From the NCBI RefSeq assembly GCF_001186365.1, contig NZ_LDTZ01000016.1, positions 434,001 to 498,000 of the forward strand: a stretch of 64,000 nt of DNA, in the 5' to 3' direction. The position numbers were made by a program, and so were the translations under genes. The stretch is from Gordonia jacobaea (GTDB lineage Bacteria; Actinomycetota; Actinomycetes; Mycobacteriales; Mycobacteriaceae). Below, piece after piece: positions 46,635-57,593 of the stretch; the stretch's first letter is position 1, and every line of letters starts with the position of its first letter. The notes below the pieces were generated by a model. The model worked only from the letters and a program-made list of their open reading frames with translations, made no database searches and was not told the origin of the DNA.

Positions 46635-47426
46635 ATGACGCGGATGTTGGCGGTAGCGAATCAGAAGGGTGGCGTCGCCAAGACGACCACTGTCGAGTCC
46701 CTGGGCGCCGCGCTCGCCGACCTCGACGCGTCGGTGCTCGTCGTCGACCTCGATCCGCAAGGGTGCCTTACCTTTTCGTTGGGTCACGATCCCGATCAAC
46801 TCCAGGCATCGGTCCACGATGTGCTGCTGGGCGACGAGGAGATCGCCGACGTTCTCCTCGACACAGCCGACAACGTCACGCTGCTTCCCGCGACGATCGA
46901 CCTCGCGGGCGCCGAAGCGTTGCTGTTGATGCGGCCCGGGCGCGAGTACGCGCTCAAGCGGGCGCTCGCGGAGGTGGCCGAGGATTTCGACGTCATCCTG
47001 ATCGACTGCCCGCCCTCGCTCGGGGTGCTCACGCTCAACGGGCTCACCGCGGCCGACGAGGTGATCGTGCCCCTGCAGTGCGAGACGCTCGCACATCGCG
47101 GCGTCGGACAGCTCTTGCGTACCGTCAACGAGGTCCAGCAGATCACCAACCCCAACCTGACGATGCTGGGTGCCGTCGCCACACTGTTCGACGCTCGGAC
47201 CACTCACAGTCGTGACGTCCTCTCCGATGTCTCGGATCGGTACGATTTGCCCGTGATCGAGCCGCCGATCCCGCGGACGGTGCGGTTCGCGGAGGCGTCG
47301 GCGTCGGGCGCGTCGGTCATGCGGGGTCGAAAGAACAAGGGCGCCACGGCATATCGCGAGCTCGCCGAGAACCTCTGGAAGCACTGGGAGGCCGGCGAGG
47401 ACGTGCGGACCTTCGATCCGAGCTGA
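46635..47426 (+). CDS. ParA-family ATPase (Soj-like, Rv3213c type)
   Basis: 263 residues. Deviant Walker A K-G-G-V-A-K-T-T near 11-18, D-L-D-P-Q-G at 42-47, and D-C-P-P-S-L. No parB follows, so this is an orphan ParA rather than the chromosomal parAB operon; role in partition or septum placement is unknown. In Mycobacterium three genes (gpm2, entC, Rv3216) lie between this one and the previous membrane-protein homologue; they are absent here. Confidence 0.9.
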   Translation: MTRMLAVANQKGGVAKTTTVESLGAALADLDASVLVVDLDPQGCLTFSLGHDPDQLQASVHDVLLGDEEIADVLLDTADNVTLLPATIDLAGAEALLLMRPGREYALKRALAEVAEDFDVILIDCPPSLGVLTLNGLTAADEVIVPLQCETLAHRGVGQLLRTVNEVQQITNPNLTMLGAVATLFDARTTHSRDVLSDVSDRYDLPVIEPPIPRTVRFAEASASGASVMRGRKNKGATAYRELAENLWKHWEAGEDVRTFDPS

Positions 47427-47447
47427 GCTTTCGATTCGAGTCGAGCG

Positions 47448-48749
47448 TCAGCTCGCGTCGGTGGCAACCAGCGCGCGAACCGTCGTGCCTGTTTGTTCGA
47501 CGACGTTGCTGCCGAGGACCCGCAGGCTCGTGGTGGCGGTCGCTCCATCGCGAGGGAACGCGATGGAGCCTGTTTCACGGCCGTTGGCAGGGTCGCGAAC
47601 GCTGATGCCGCTCCGTGTCGGGAGCAGGAGCGCACCGGCCATCGTCTCGCCGGGCCCCAGCGTCTGCGGGACCTGATAGGTGGGTCGCATGGTCTGGCCG
47701 TCGAGTACGACGGTTGCTGCGCCGGTGAAGTAGGTGACGAGTCCATCGCTGGTCAGCGCGACGCTGTCCGCGGGCGGTGATACCGGCCCCTGCACGGTGC
47801 TCACCGGTCCTTCGACGCCATCGGAGTCGAAGACGCGAATCGTGGCCTCGCCGGGACGCACCGCGACCTGACCGGGGGTCTGAGTTCGGTTGGCTCCGCC
47901 GTCGTACACGGCGATCCCCGAACTACTCATGGCAACCAACACCGGTGGTGGACCGGAGGCGGTGTCGGTGATCACCGACGATCCGTACTGCTTGACCTTC
48001 TCGTCGCTGTCGAGCACCGCACCGAGCACAGTGAGCCGGTAACCGGGGTCGTTCTTGCAGCGTTCGATGACTGCGACACGGTCGCCGCTGATGGTGCCGG
48101 AGTAAAACCTGCAGTCGACCCGGCCGGGTTGCGTCCCCGGCTTGACCGGTGCGGTGACACGGCCGTATTCGATGCCGCGCACCAGATTCGATCCCCACGT
48201 CTCCAGCCGGTGGCTGCCGAGCGCGAGTACGTATCCCGAGTCGGTGACGAGTTTCAGATCGTCGTCGGCGTCGGAGGTGCGTGCGCCCTTGCGCTGACCC
48301 GTCGATGAGGCCAGGGCTGTCACCTCCGAGCACCCACGCGAGTTGCGGTACACGCCCAGCACTTCGTCGGTGCTCGCCGGCCACGCCGCGGCGGTGGAAC
48401 ACAGCGGGAGGTCTCGGGCGTATCGCCACAGTTCACGGCCCGTCGTCGGGTCATGTCCGACGACGGTGCCGGTTCCGTCACCCCCGTTGTCGGCGGTGAT
48501 CACGACAGAGCGAGAGACTGCGGGAACACGCGTAGCGTCCGACGACGCTGTCCACGCGACACGCAATCCCTGCGGGACCGCCGTCGCGCGCGCGACGTCG
48601 GGTGCGGGCGCCGATGCCTGCGCGCTATCGGTATGGCGGACGGGACTGACCGACCACACGATGATGCCGACCACGACGACGATCACGACGATGACAGCAG
48701 AAACCGCCAGGTCGACGCGGGTGCGTCGTTCGGGGGCGATGCGTGTCAC
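47448..48749 (-). CDS. Membrane-anchored beta-propeller-like protein (Rv3212-like)
   Basis: 433 residues. Short cytosolic start, one TM helix (about 14-34), then an extracytoplasmic domain with repeated blades containing G-R-E-L-W-R-Y, S-G-Y-V-L-A-L and similar PQQ/YVTN-like strands. Paired cysteines suggest disulfides. GTG start 38 nt after rhlE, same strand. Function unknown, position equals Rv3212. Confidence 0.85.
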   Translation of the reverse strand: MTRIAPERRTRVDLAVSAVIVVIVVVVGIIVWSVSPVRHTDSAQASAPAPDVARATAVPQGLRVAWTASSDATRVPAVSRSVVITADNGGDGTGTVVGHDPTTGRELWRYARDLPLCSTAAAWPASTDEVLGVYRNSRGCSEVTALASSTGQRKGARTSDADDDLKLVTDSGYVLALGSHRLETWGSNLVRGIEYGRVTAPVKPGTQPGRVDCRFYSGTISGDRVAVIERCKNDPGYRLTVLGAVLDSDEKVKQYGSSVITDTASGPPPVLVAMSSSGIAVYDGGANRTQTPGQVAVRPGEATIRVFDSDGVEGPVSTVQGPVSPPADSVALTSDGLVTYFTGAATVVLDGQTMRPTYQVPQTLGPGETMAGALLLPTRSGISVRDPANGRETGSIAFPRDGATATTSLRVLGSNVVEQTGTTVRALVATDAS

Positions 48750-48787
48750 GGGCGCCCCGGGCGCGGTTGGATCACCTCGGCGCTGTC

Positions 48788-50407
48788 CTAGTCGGCCGTG
48801 GCGGTCGCCGGTGCCGAGTCTGCTGCGTGAGCGGCGGTCGCGTCGGACCCGCGGCCTGCGCCTCCGCGTCGACGACGACGCCGACGCGGCTTGCTCTCGC
48901 CGGTCCCGGCCGACGCCGCGTCGTCAGTGTTGGACGCCGTCGCCTTGCCTGCATCGGACGCGTTGTCTGCCTCGGACGAGGAGTTCTTGTCGCCGTTCGA
49001 CGCTGCGGCCGCGTTGGAGCCGGACTTGCCGCCTCGGGTGCGACGTCGCGTACGCGAACTCGTGGTGCGCTCGGCGCGGGGAGTGCGCTCGACGCGTTCG
49101 CCTTCGGGGCGCTCGCGCTTGGGCGCGGCGACACGGCCCGTGGCCGACTCGGGGATACCGAGCTCTTCGCGCAGGTGATCCGACGTCGAGTAGGTCTCGG
49201 CGGGCTCGGGCACGCCGAGCTTGAGTGCCGAATCGATGAGCTCCCAGCGATGCAGCTCGTCCCAATCGACGAGTGTGATGGCGATACCCGTACGGCCGGC
49301 GCGACCCGTGCGACCGATGCGGTGCACGTAGGTCTTGTCGTCGTCGGGGCACTGGTAGTTGATGACGTGCGTGACGTCGTCGATGTCGATACCGCGTGCC
49401 GCGACATCGGTGGCGACGAGCACGTCGATCTCTCCGGTACGGAACTTCTTGAGTGCCTTCTCGCGCGCCACCTGGCCGAGGTCGCCGTGGACGGCGCCCA
49501 CGGAGAAGCCGCGCTCGGCGAGGTCGTCTGCGACCTTCTGGGCGGTGCGCTTGGTGCGCGTGAAGATCATGGTCGCGCCGCGGCCGTCGGCCTGGAGGAT
49601 GCGTGCGACGAGTTCGGCCTTGTCCATCGCGTGGGCGCGGTACACGTACTGCGTGGTGCGCTCGTGCACCGCGGAGTCGTTGGCGTGCTCTGCGCGGATG
49701 TGCGTCGGACGCTGCAAGAACGTCCGGGCGAGGGTGACGATCGGGCCGGGCATGGTCGCGGAGAAGAGCATCGTCTGCTTCTGCTCGGGCAGTGCCGACA
49801 TGATGCGCTCGATGTCGGGGAGGAAGCCGAGGTCGAGCATCTCGTCGGCCTCGTCGAGAACCAGGACGGCGACCTTGCCGAGGATCAGGTGGCCCTGCTG
49901 CGCGAGGTCGAGGAGACGGCCGGGCGTGCCGACGACGACGTCGACGCCCTTGTTGAGCTCGGCGATCTGCGACTCGTACGGACGGCCGCCGTAGATGGAG
50001 GCGATGGTGAAGGGGCGCTGCTCGCCCGTGGGGAGCGTGACGGTGAGGTTCTTTGCCGCGACCTCCAGATCTCCGGTGACCTGCACACAGAGTTCGCGGG
50101 TCGGCACGATCACGAGCGCGCGGGGAGTGTTGTCGAGCGGGCGCAGGCCGCTCTCCTCGGCGTGCATCAGGCGGTGCAGCAGCGGAATGCCGAATCCGAA
50201 GGTCTTGCCCATACCCGTGCGGGCCTGGCCGATCAGGTCGCTGCCTGCCAGTGCGAGGGGGAGGGTGAGCTCCTGGATCGCGAATGTGTGGGTCTTACCG
50301 TCCGCGATCAGCGCGTCGACGATGTGCTCGTCGACGCCGAGCTCGGCGAAGGTGGGAGAGGTGTGGGTGTCGTCGACGATGGTCGTCTGCACGCCGGGTT
50401 CTGTCAT
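48788..50407 (-). CDS. rhlE: DEAD-box RNA helicase RhlE
   Basis: 539 residues. Core motifs: Q-motif F-A-I-Q, Walker A A-R-T-G-M-G-K-T, P-T-R-E-L, D-E-A-D near 190, S-A-T, and H-R-I-G-R-T-G-R-A-G-R. The last 130 residues are a low-complexity basic and Ala/Ser/Asp tail (R-T-R-R-R-T-R-G, later R-R-R-R-R-R-R-G), which gives RNA affinity. Remodels RNA, probably in decay and ribosome assembly. ATG 50407 is chosen; the 5' leader is long. Confidence 0.95.
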   Translation of the reverse strand: MTEPGVQTTIVDDTHTSPTFAELGVDEHIVDALIADGKTHTFAIQELTLPLALAGSDLIGQARTGMGKTFGFGIPLLHRLMHAEESGLRPLDNTPRALVIVPTRELCVQVTGDLEVAAKNLTVTLPTGEQRPFTIASIYGGRPYESQIAELNKGVDVVVGTPGRLLDLAQQGHLILGKVAVLVLDEADEMLDLGFLPDIERIMSALPEQKQTMLFSATMPGPIVTLARTFLQRPTHIRAEHANDSAVHERTTQYVYRAHAMDKAELVARILQADGRGATMIFTRTKRTAQKVADDLAERGFSVGAVHGDLGQVAREKALKKFRTGEIDVLVATDVAARGIDIDDVTHVINYQCPDDDKTYVHRIGRTGRAGRTGIAITLVDWDELHRWELIDSALKLGVPEPAETYSTSDHLREELGIPESATGRVAAPKRERPEGERVERTPRAERTTSSRTRRRTRGGKSGSNAAAASNGDKNSSSEADNASDAGKATASNTDDAASAGTGESKPRRRRRRRGGAGRGSDATAAHAADSAPATATAD

Positions 50408-50753
50408 GTTTTCTTGTGTGCCTTTCGCATCTGTTCCAGCACGCACGAAAAGGCTCCACTGAGAAGATCACCGCGATTTGTCGGCGGTGACATGCAGGTC
50501 TTCGCTTCCGGAGTAGTCCGAACTGCGAAGGCGTGGGCTCGATGAGTGCGCGCGCAATGTCTGGTGCCCCGCGGTCGGTGTGGATCGTTGCCTACAGGTC
50601 ACGCGGTGTCGCGGCGACGATCTCGATCCCGCCCGGATGATCCCATTCTGTTGTGCATGGGAGTCCTCGGCGTACCAAGATGTCACGGTCGCGTCAGTGC
50701 ACCGTTGTCAAGTGTACTTGGTGAAGCGATCGCAGCCGACCTACCATCGCCTC
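50408..50753. other. 346-nt gene-free region upstream of rhlE
   Basis: Divergent promoter region for rhlE and the ferritin-like gene. A short palindrome CAAGTGTACTTG occurs at about 50709-50720. No gene or RNA recognised; a cold-responsive leader for rhlE is possible but unproven. Confidence 0.6.
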
Positions 50754-51485
50754 ATGTCGTCTGCCGCGCCTTCATCCGAGTCTTCTGCTGAGTCACCCTC
50801 TGGGCCGTCCTCGTCCTCTGAGTCGGCCTCCGTCACCTCGGTCGATCAGGAGGATCCGGCGATCGGCAAGCTCTACTCGGTGCTGCTCGCGGGCGAGTTC
50901 GCCGCCTTCCACCGACTGATCGACGAGACGGCAATGGCGCCCGATGTGCAGGGGCGCATCAACATCGCACGCATGGTCGCTTCGGAGATCGCGCACTTCG
51001 AGAGGCTGTCCGAGCAGGTGAGCCGACGCGGCATCGACCCTGCGGAAGCCGTGGTGCGCTACAGCGGGGTGTTCGACGAGTACCACCGCGTCACCAATCC
51101 CAAGACCTGGTACGAGGCGCTGGTGAAGGCATACATCGCCGACGGACTGGCAGCCGACTTCTACGCGGAGGTCTCCGGTGCTCTGCCCGCAGGACCTCGC
51201 GCGGTGGTCGCCGAGGTGATGTCGGCGACGGGCAGTTCGGCATTCGCGCGCGAGGAGGTGCGCAAAGCCATCGACGCCAACCCCTCGCTGCGGTCGCCGC
51301 TGACGCTGTGGGGACGTCGCCTGCTCGGCGAGGCCATCACTCACGCGCAATGGGTGCTCGCGGCGGAGGAGGAGGTCACCGACCTGCTCTTCGCAGGCGC
51401 GGCGTCGTTGCAGGGCATGGCGGGATTCTTCGACGTCGTCGCCGACCGGCACAGCGCACGCATGGCCGACCTCGGGCTCGGCTGA
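50754..51485 (+). CDS. Ferritin-like fold protein (MiaE-like, Rv3210c)
   Basis: 243 residues. A Ser-rich disordered start (to about 38), then a four-helix ferritin-like domain. Family helices include A-S-E-I-A-H-F-E-R-L (E-x-x-H, metal-binding type) and E-A-I-T-H-A-Q-W-V-L. Often annotated as MiaE-like tRNA hydroxylase; real function is unknown. ATG at 50754. Confidence 0.85.
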   Translation: MSSAAPSSESSAESPSGPSSSSESASVTSVDQEDPAIGKLYSVLLAGEFAAFHRLIDETAMAPDVQGRINIARMVASEIAHFERLSEQVSRRGIDPAEAVVRYSGVFDEYHRVTNPKTWYEALVKAYIADGLAADFYAEVSGALPAGPRAVVAEVMSATGSSAFAREEVRKAIDANPSLRSPLTLWGRRLLGEAITHAQWVLAAEEEVTDLLFAGAASLQGMAGFFDVVADRHSARMADLGLG

Positions 51486-51646
51486 GACGTTCCGATCCGC
51501 TGCGCGTTCGGGTTCGTTCGCTGTCAGCGGAGCGGGTGTCCGTGTGGCGCGACCCTGCACTAGCCTTATGCCGAAGGCATTGAATTAGCACTGTGCCGAA
51601 GGCTTGCGGCGCTCGAGTGATCGGGCGCCGGAGTCGTGCAAGACGA

Positions 51647-51692
51647 GAAGTCGCGCGCGACGACTCGCCTCACACATCAGTCGCGCGACTTC
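51647..51692. repeat. Inverted repeat before the DUF3107 gene
   Basis: GAAGTCGCGCG (51647-51657) and CGCGCGACTTC (51682-51692), perfect 11-bp arms, loop 24 nt, ending 29 nt before the ATG. Probable 5'-UTR hairpin. The 236-nt gap also has a TGCCGAAGGC repeat near 51568-51601. Confidence 0.65.
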
Positions 51693-51721
51693 CGCGCGAC
51701 GTCGCCAACGGAAGGGTGGCC

Positions 51722-51952
51722 ATGTCCGTCGAAGTGAAGATCGGCATCACCGACAGCCCGCGAGAACTGTCCATCCAGTCGACGCTCAGCGGCGACAAGG
51801 CCTTGGCCGCCGTGGAGTCCGCCCTCGCCGGCAAAGAGGCGTTGCTGACGCTGACCGACGACAAGGGTTCGCGATTCCTGATCCCGGTCACCAAGATCGC
51901 CTACGTCGAGGTCGGCAGCTCGGAGACGCGACGCGTCGGATTCGGGAGCTGA
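51722..51952 (+). CDS. DUF3107 protein (TB9.4-like)
   Basis: 76 residues. M-S-V-E-V-K-I-G-I start, then L-T-L-T-D-D-K-G-S-R-F-L-I-P and I-A-Y-V-E-V-G, all typical of DUF3107. GGAAGGG precedes the ATG. Known as an ATP-binding-like small protein conserved in actinobacteria; function unknown. Adjacent to the TetR gene as in Mycobacterium (Rv3208A/Rv3208). Confidence 0.92.
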   Translation: MSVEVKIGITDSPRELSIQSTLSGDKALAAVESALAGKEALLTLTDDKGSRFLIPVTKIAYVEVGSSETRRVGFGS

Positions 51953-52017
51953 TCGCACCCAGGAGCTGGTCCAGGCCCCCGACGGTCATTGCGACCGGAG
52001 GGGGCCGATCTCGTGGG

Positions 52018-54069
<2,052 letters not shown>

Positions 54070-54172
54070 GCGCCACGCGTCGAGGCTGTCGGGAATGCCC
54101 GTGTGGGACGAGTCGTTGCCTAGATGAGTCGGTTTTCCTTTCCAGACGGTATTTCTAGACGGAGGCGTCCAC

Positions 54173-55345
54173 GTGTCCCTGCCACCGCTTGTCGCACCAG
54201 CGGCAGAACTCTCCAATGACGAAGTAGCCCGCTACAGCAGGCACCTGATCATTCCCGATGTGGGGATGGACGGTCAGAAACGGTTGAAGAACGCCAGGGT
54301 GCTCGTCATCGGCGCCGGTGGACTCGGTTCCCCGACGCTGCTCTACCTCGCGGCAGCGGGTGTGGGAACAATCGGCATCGTCGAATTCGACGTCGTCGAC
54401 GAGTCGAATCTGCAGCGACAGGTCATCCACGGACAGTCAGACATCGGTCGGCCGAAGGCCGAGAGCGCTCGTGACTCGATCCAGGAGATCAATCCGTACG
54501 TCACCGTCAACATTCACGATGAACGGCTCGAGCCGGAAGGCGCGATCGAACTGTTCTCGAAGTACGACCTCATCATCGACGGCACCGACAACTTCGCGAC
54601 CCGGTACCTGGTCAACGACGCCGCGGTGCTCGCGCACAAGCCGTACGTGTGGGGATCGATCTATCGGTTCGAGGGCCAGGCGTCGGTGTTCTGGGAGGAC
54701 GCACCCGACGGACGCGGCATCAACTATCGCGATCTGTATCCGCAGGCGCCGCCGCCCGGGATGGTTCCCTCCTGCGCGGAGGGTGGCGTTCTCGGCATTC
54801 TCTGCGCGTCGATCGGCTCGATCATGGGTACCGAGGCCATCAAACTGATCTGCGGTATCGGCGAGCCGTTGCTCGGTCGTCTGATGGTCTACGACGCGCT
54901 GGACATGACCTATCGAACCATCAAGATCCGCAAAGACCCTGAGGGCGAACGCATCTCCGGACTCATCGACTACGAGGAGTTCTGCGGTGTGGTCTCCGAC
55001 GAGGCCGCGCAGGCAGCCGACGGTTCGACGCTCACTCCGCGCGAACTGAAGGAGCGTCTCGATGCCGGCGAAAAGCTGGCGCTGATCGACGTCCGCGAGC
55101 CCGTCGAATGGGACATCGTGCACATCGACGGTGCCACGCTGGTCCCGAAGGGCGACATCCTCTCCGGTACGGCGCTCGCGCAGATCCCGCAGGACCGTCC
55201 GACGGTGCTCTACTGCAAGACCGGTATCCGGTCCGCCGAGGCGCTTGCCGCGTTGAAACGTGCGGGTTTTGCCGACGCCACTCACCTTCAGGGTGGGGTC
55301 ACCGCGTGGGCCAATCAGGTCGACAAGGAACTGCCGGTCTACTAG
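54173..55345 (+). CDS. moeZ: MoeZ adenylyltransferase/sulfurtransferase
   Basis: 390 residues. N-terminal ThiF/MoeB-type E1 domain with G-A-G-G-L-G-S and D-G-T-D-N-F; C-terminal rhodanese with active-site cysteine in L-Y-C-K-T-G-I-R near 354. It activates ubiquitin-like sulfur carriers (CysO, MoaD) by adenylation and thiocarboxylation for cysteine and molybdopterin synthesis. GTG start with GGAGG seven bases upstream. Equivalent to Rv3206c. Confidence 0.95.
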   Translation: MSLPPLVAPAAELSNDEVARYSRHLIIPDVGMDGQKRLKNARVLVIGAGGLGSPTLLYLAAAGVGTIGIVEFDVVDESNLQRQVIHGQSDIGRPKAESARDSIQEINPYVTVNIHDERLEPEGAIELFSKYDLIIDGTDNFATRYLVNDAAVLAHKPYVWGSIYRFEGQASVFWEDAPDGRGINYRDLYPQAPPPGMVPSCAEGGVLGILCASIGSIMGTEAIKLICGIGEPLLGRLMVYDALDMTYRTIKIRKDPEGERISGLIDYEEFCGVVSDEAAQAADGSTLTPRELKERLDAGEKLALIDVREPVEWDIVHIDGATLVPKGDILSGTALAQIPQDRPTVLYCKTGIRSAEALAALKRAGFADATHLQGGVTAWANQVDKELPVY

Positions 55346-55423
55346 GCGTCGTTCGTCGCAAGTCCCGGCGCGCCCCGCGTCGCTGCAGCACATACGGCGT
55401 TGTGCTCGGTAATCTCTGCAGAC

Positions 55424-56278
55424 GTGCAGAATCCGCAACCGCCCGATCACGTGCTCAACACGTTCGGGCTCACCTCTCACCCGCCCATCGCCATGGGCGA
55501 CACCTGGGTGGGTGGCTGGCGGGTCGGCGAGGTGGTGTTGTCCCTCGTACCCGACCACGCGCGGGCAGCGTGGTCGGCGTCTGTGCGCGAGAACCTCTAC
55601 GTCGAGGGACTGCGCGTCGCACGACCGTTCCGCGCGACCGACGGGCGGTACGTCGTATCGGGGTGGCGCGCGGACACCTACATCGCCGGGTCTCCCGAAC
55701 CTCGACACGACGAGGTACTCGCCGTCGGTGATCGCCTCCACGAGGTGCTCGCCGATCTCGAACGTCCACGCTTCCTGTTGCAGCAGCCGGCACCGCCGCA
55801 CACCGACGTCGACGTGTTCGCCGCGGCCGACCGCGCCGCGTGGGAAGACGTGCCGTTGCGTTCGGCGCGCGCCGCCGGAATGAGCGAACCCACGTCCGAC
55901 GACGGCAAGCGCAGCGTCGACATGCTGAAAACCCTCGGAACGCTGCGCAAGCCTGTCGACGTGCCGTCGCAGGTGGTGCACGGCGATCTGTTCGGCACTG
56001 TCCTCTTCGCGGGTGCGGCCGCCCCCGGCATCACCGACATCGTGCCCTACTGGCGTCCGGCTCCGTGGGCGTCGGCGGTCGTCGTCGTCGACTCGCTTGC
56101 GTGGGGCGGGGCCGACGATGAACTGGTGCAGCGGTGGTCCGACCAACCCGAATGGGCGCAGATGATGTTGCGCGCCACCATGTTCCGGCTCGCGGTACAC
56201 GCCCTGCATCCACGCTCGACTGCCGGCGCGCTGCCGGGACTCGCGCGGGTCGTCGACATCGTGCGGATGATGCTCTAG
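55424..56278 (+). CDS. TIGR02569-family protein (Rv3205c-like)
   Basis: 284 residues. The N-terminal V-Q-N-P-Q-P-P-D-H-V-L and the H-G-D-L-F-G-T-V-L-F and D-I-V-P-Y-W-R-P strands fit the aminoglycoside-phosphotransferase-like TIGR02569 family found next to moeZ in mycobacteria. Function unknown. GTG 55424 is chosen over GTG 55400 because it gives the family N-terminus. Confidence 0.87.
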   Translation: MQNPQPPDHVLNTFGLTSHPPIAMGDTWVGGWRVGEVVLSLVPDHARAAWSASVRENLYVEGLRVARPFRATDGRYVVSGWRADTYIAGSPEPRHDEVLAVGDRLHEVLADLERPRFLLQQPAPPHTDVDVFAAADRAAWEDVPLRSARAAGMSEPTSDDGKRSVDMLKTLGTLRKPVDVPSQVVHGDLFGTVLFAGAAAPGITDIVPYWRPAPWASAVVVVDSLAWGGADDELVQRWSDQPEWAQMMLRATMFRLAVHALHPRSTAGALPGLARVVDIVRMML

Positions 56279-56303
56279 CGGCGCTCTCGGCCGGATCGGT
56301 ACA

Positions 56304-56609
56304 TCACGACGTCGGGATCTCCCAGCGGCAGTCGCGCAGCGCGACGCGGTCGTCGGTGACGGGTACGCCCTCGGCGCGCAGTCGTTCCAATTGACGCGCT
56401 GCCAGGTGTGCCGCGGGGCGCCCCGACGCCGGAACAACCCGATGCCACGGCAGGTCCGCGGTGTCGGTGCGCATGATCCAGCCGACGATCCGCGGTGACG
56501 AGAGCCCCGCTGCGGCCGCGAGGTCGCCGTAGGTGCTCACCTGGCCTACCGGGATGGCCGCGACGAGATCGCGCACCACTTCGACGTCGGCCTCGCTGAT
56601 CCGGGCCAA
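56304..56609 (-). CDS. MGMT-like alkyltransferase-like (ATL) protein
   Basis: 101 residues. MGMT fold with I-P-V-G-Q-V-S-T-Y-G and the active-site motif L-P-W-H-R-V-V, in which Trp replaces the reactive cysteine of P-C-H-R. It can bind but not repair O6-alkylguanine and flags lesions for nucleotide excision repair. TTG start seven nt after the lipV stop, so co-transcribed with lipV. Equals Rv3204. Confidence 0.9.
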   Translation of the reverse strand: MARISEADVEVVRDLVAAIPVGQVSTYGDLAAAAGLSSPRIVGWIMRTDTADLPWHRVVPASGRPAAHLAARQLERLRAEGVPVTDDRVALRDCRWEIPTS

Positions 56610-56616
56610 CGGCTTT

Positions 56617-57396
56617 TCACTTGCCTTCGCGGACGAGTTTGGCGCACAGGTCGGGTTCGAGGAACGGCACCATGTGTGCGCAGTCGGCGTGGTGGACGGT
56701 GACGTCTGGTCGCTCCGCCGCGCAGGCGTCGAGGAATGCGCGACCGACGAACGGCGGGTCGACGCGGTCGGCGACGACTACGTCGGTACCGACGCCACGC
56801 GGGGGTAGGACGAACGGTCGCGCCATCTCGCTCCACGCTGTCGCCGCGGCGGGCTCGCTGATCCGCCACCCGACCCGGCCGTGTGGACGGTCGACGAGAT
56901 GCTCGTCGAGTTCGCGATCGAGGTCGTCGGTCGGAACGTCGGCCCACCCCTCGGACAGCTTCGCGGCGCGCGCGGCGTCGGCGTTGGCGTAGTCCCAGTT
57001 GTCGAGGCTGTCGGTGGACACTTCGAGCGCGAACACCGGGTCGAGGCCCTGGGCGGGATCGAGGAGGACGAGCCGACGAACCCGGTCGGGCATGCGCGCG
57101 GCGAGGCGTACGGCGATGGCACCACCGAAGGAGTGGCCGACCAGCACGAACGGTTCGGTGGCGCCGAGCTGTGTCTCGACAGCGGTGGCGACGGCGTCGA
57201 CGTGGTCGTCGAGTCCCCACGGCGGCCGCCACGGCGACCTGCCGTGCCCGAGGAGATCGGGAGCGATCACGCGGAGCTCGGGAATGCTGCTCGACGCAAA
57301 GTGTTCCCATCGTCGGCCGTGGCCGGTGAGACCGTGCAGTGCGACGACCGCCGGGCCGTCCGGAGGGCCGAAGACGTAGGTGTGCAGCGGAGCCAT
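56617..57396 (-). CDS. lipV: Alpha/beta hydrolase LipV
   Basis: 259 residues. Oxyanion strand A-L-H-G-L-T-G-H-G-R, nucleophile elbow G-H-S-F-G-G near 96, and a late His in H-A-D-C-A-H-M. Esterase/lipase of the LipV group (Rv3203). ATG 57396; the sequence upstream lies over the adnA promoter. Divergent from adnA by about 200 nt. Confidence 0.92.
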   Translation of the reverse strand: MAPLHTYVFGPPDGPAVVALHGLTGHGRRWEHFASSSIPELRVIAPDLLGHGRSPWRPPWGLDDHVDAVATAVETQLGATEPFVLVGHSFGGAIAVRLAARMPDRVRRLVLLDPAQGLDPVFALEVSTDSLDNWDYANADAARAAKLSEGWADVPTDDLDRELDEHLVDRPHGRVGWRISEPAAATAWSEMARPFVLPPRGVGTDVVVADRVDPPFVGRAFLDACAAERPDVTVHHADCAHMVPFLEPDLCAKLVREGK

Positions 57397-57593
57397 GAAC
57401 TCATCATGCCCCGCGGCGTATGCGTTCGGTGTGCGCCACCCCGACTGCTCGTCCGGGTGGGGAAGTCGTCGGAACGGGTGTCGGAGGCGCGTGATTCGAT
57501 GGACTCGTGGCTCGACGACAAGGGGGACTGGGACCGTCCCGGACGCAGACACCCCGCACACGCCCTCGTGAGGGGCAGGGTGGCGGCACGGCT

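Noticed and set aside
46635..47426. Chromosomal parAB locus near the origin
   Set aside because: No parB, gidB or parS-like sequence nearby; neighbours match the Rv3213c orphan ParA region.
54437..56437. 666-codon minus-strand open frame
   Set aside because: Antisense to moeZ and the TIGR02569 gene, both with clear motifs on the plus strand.
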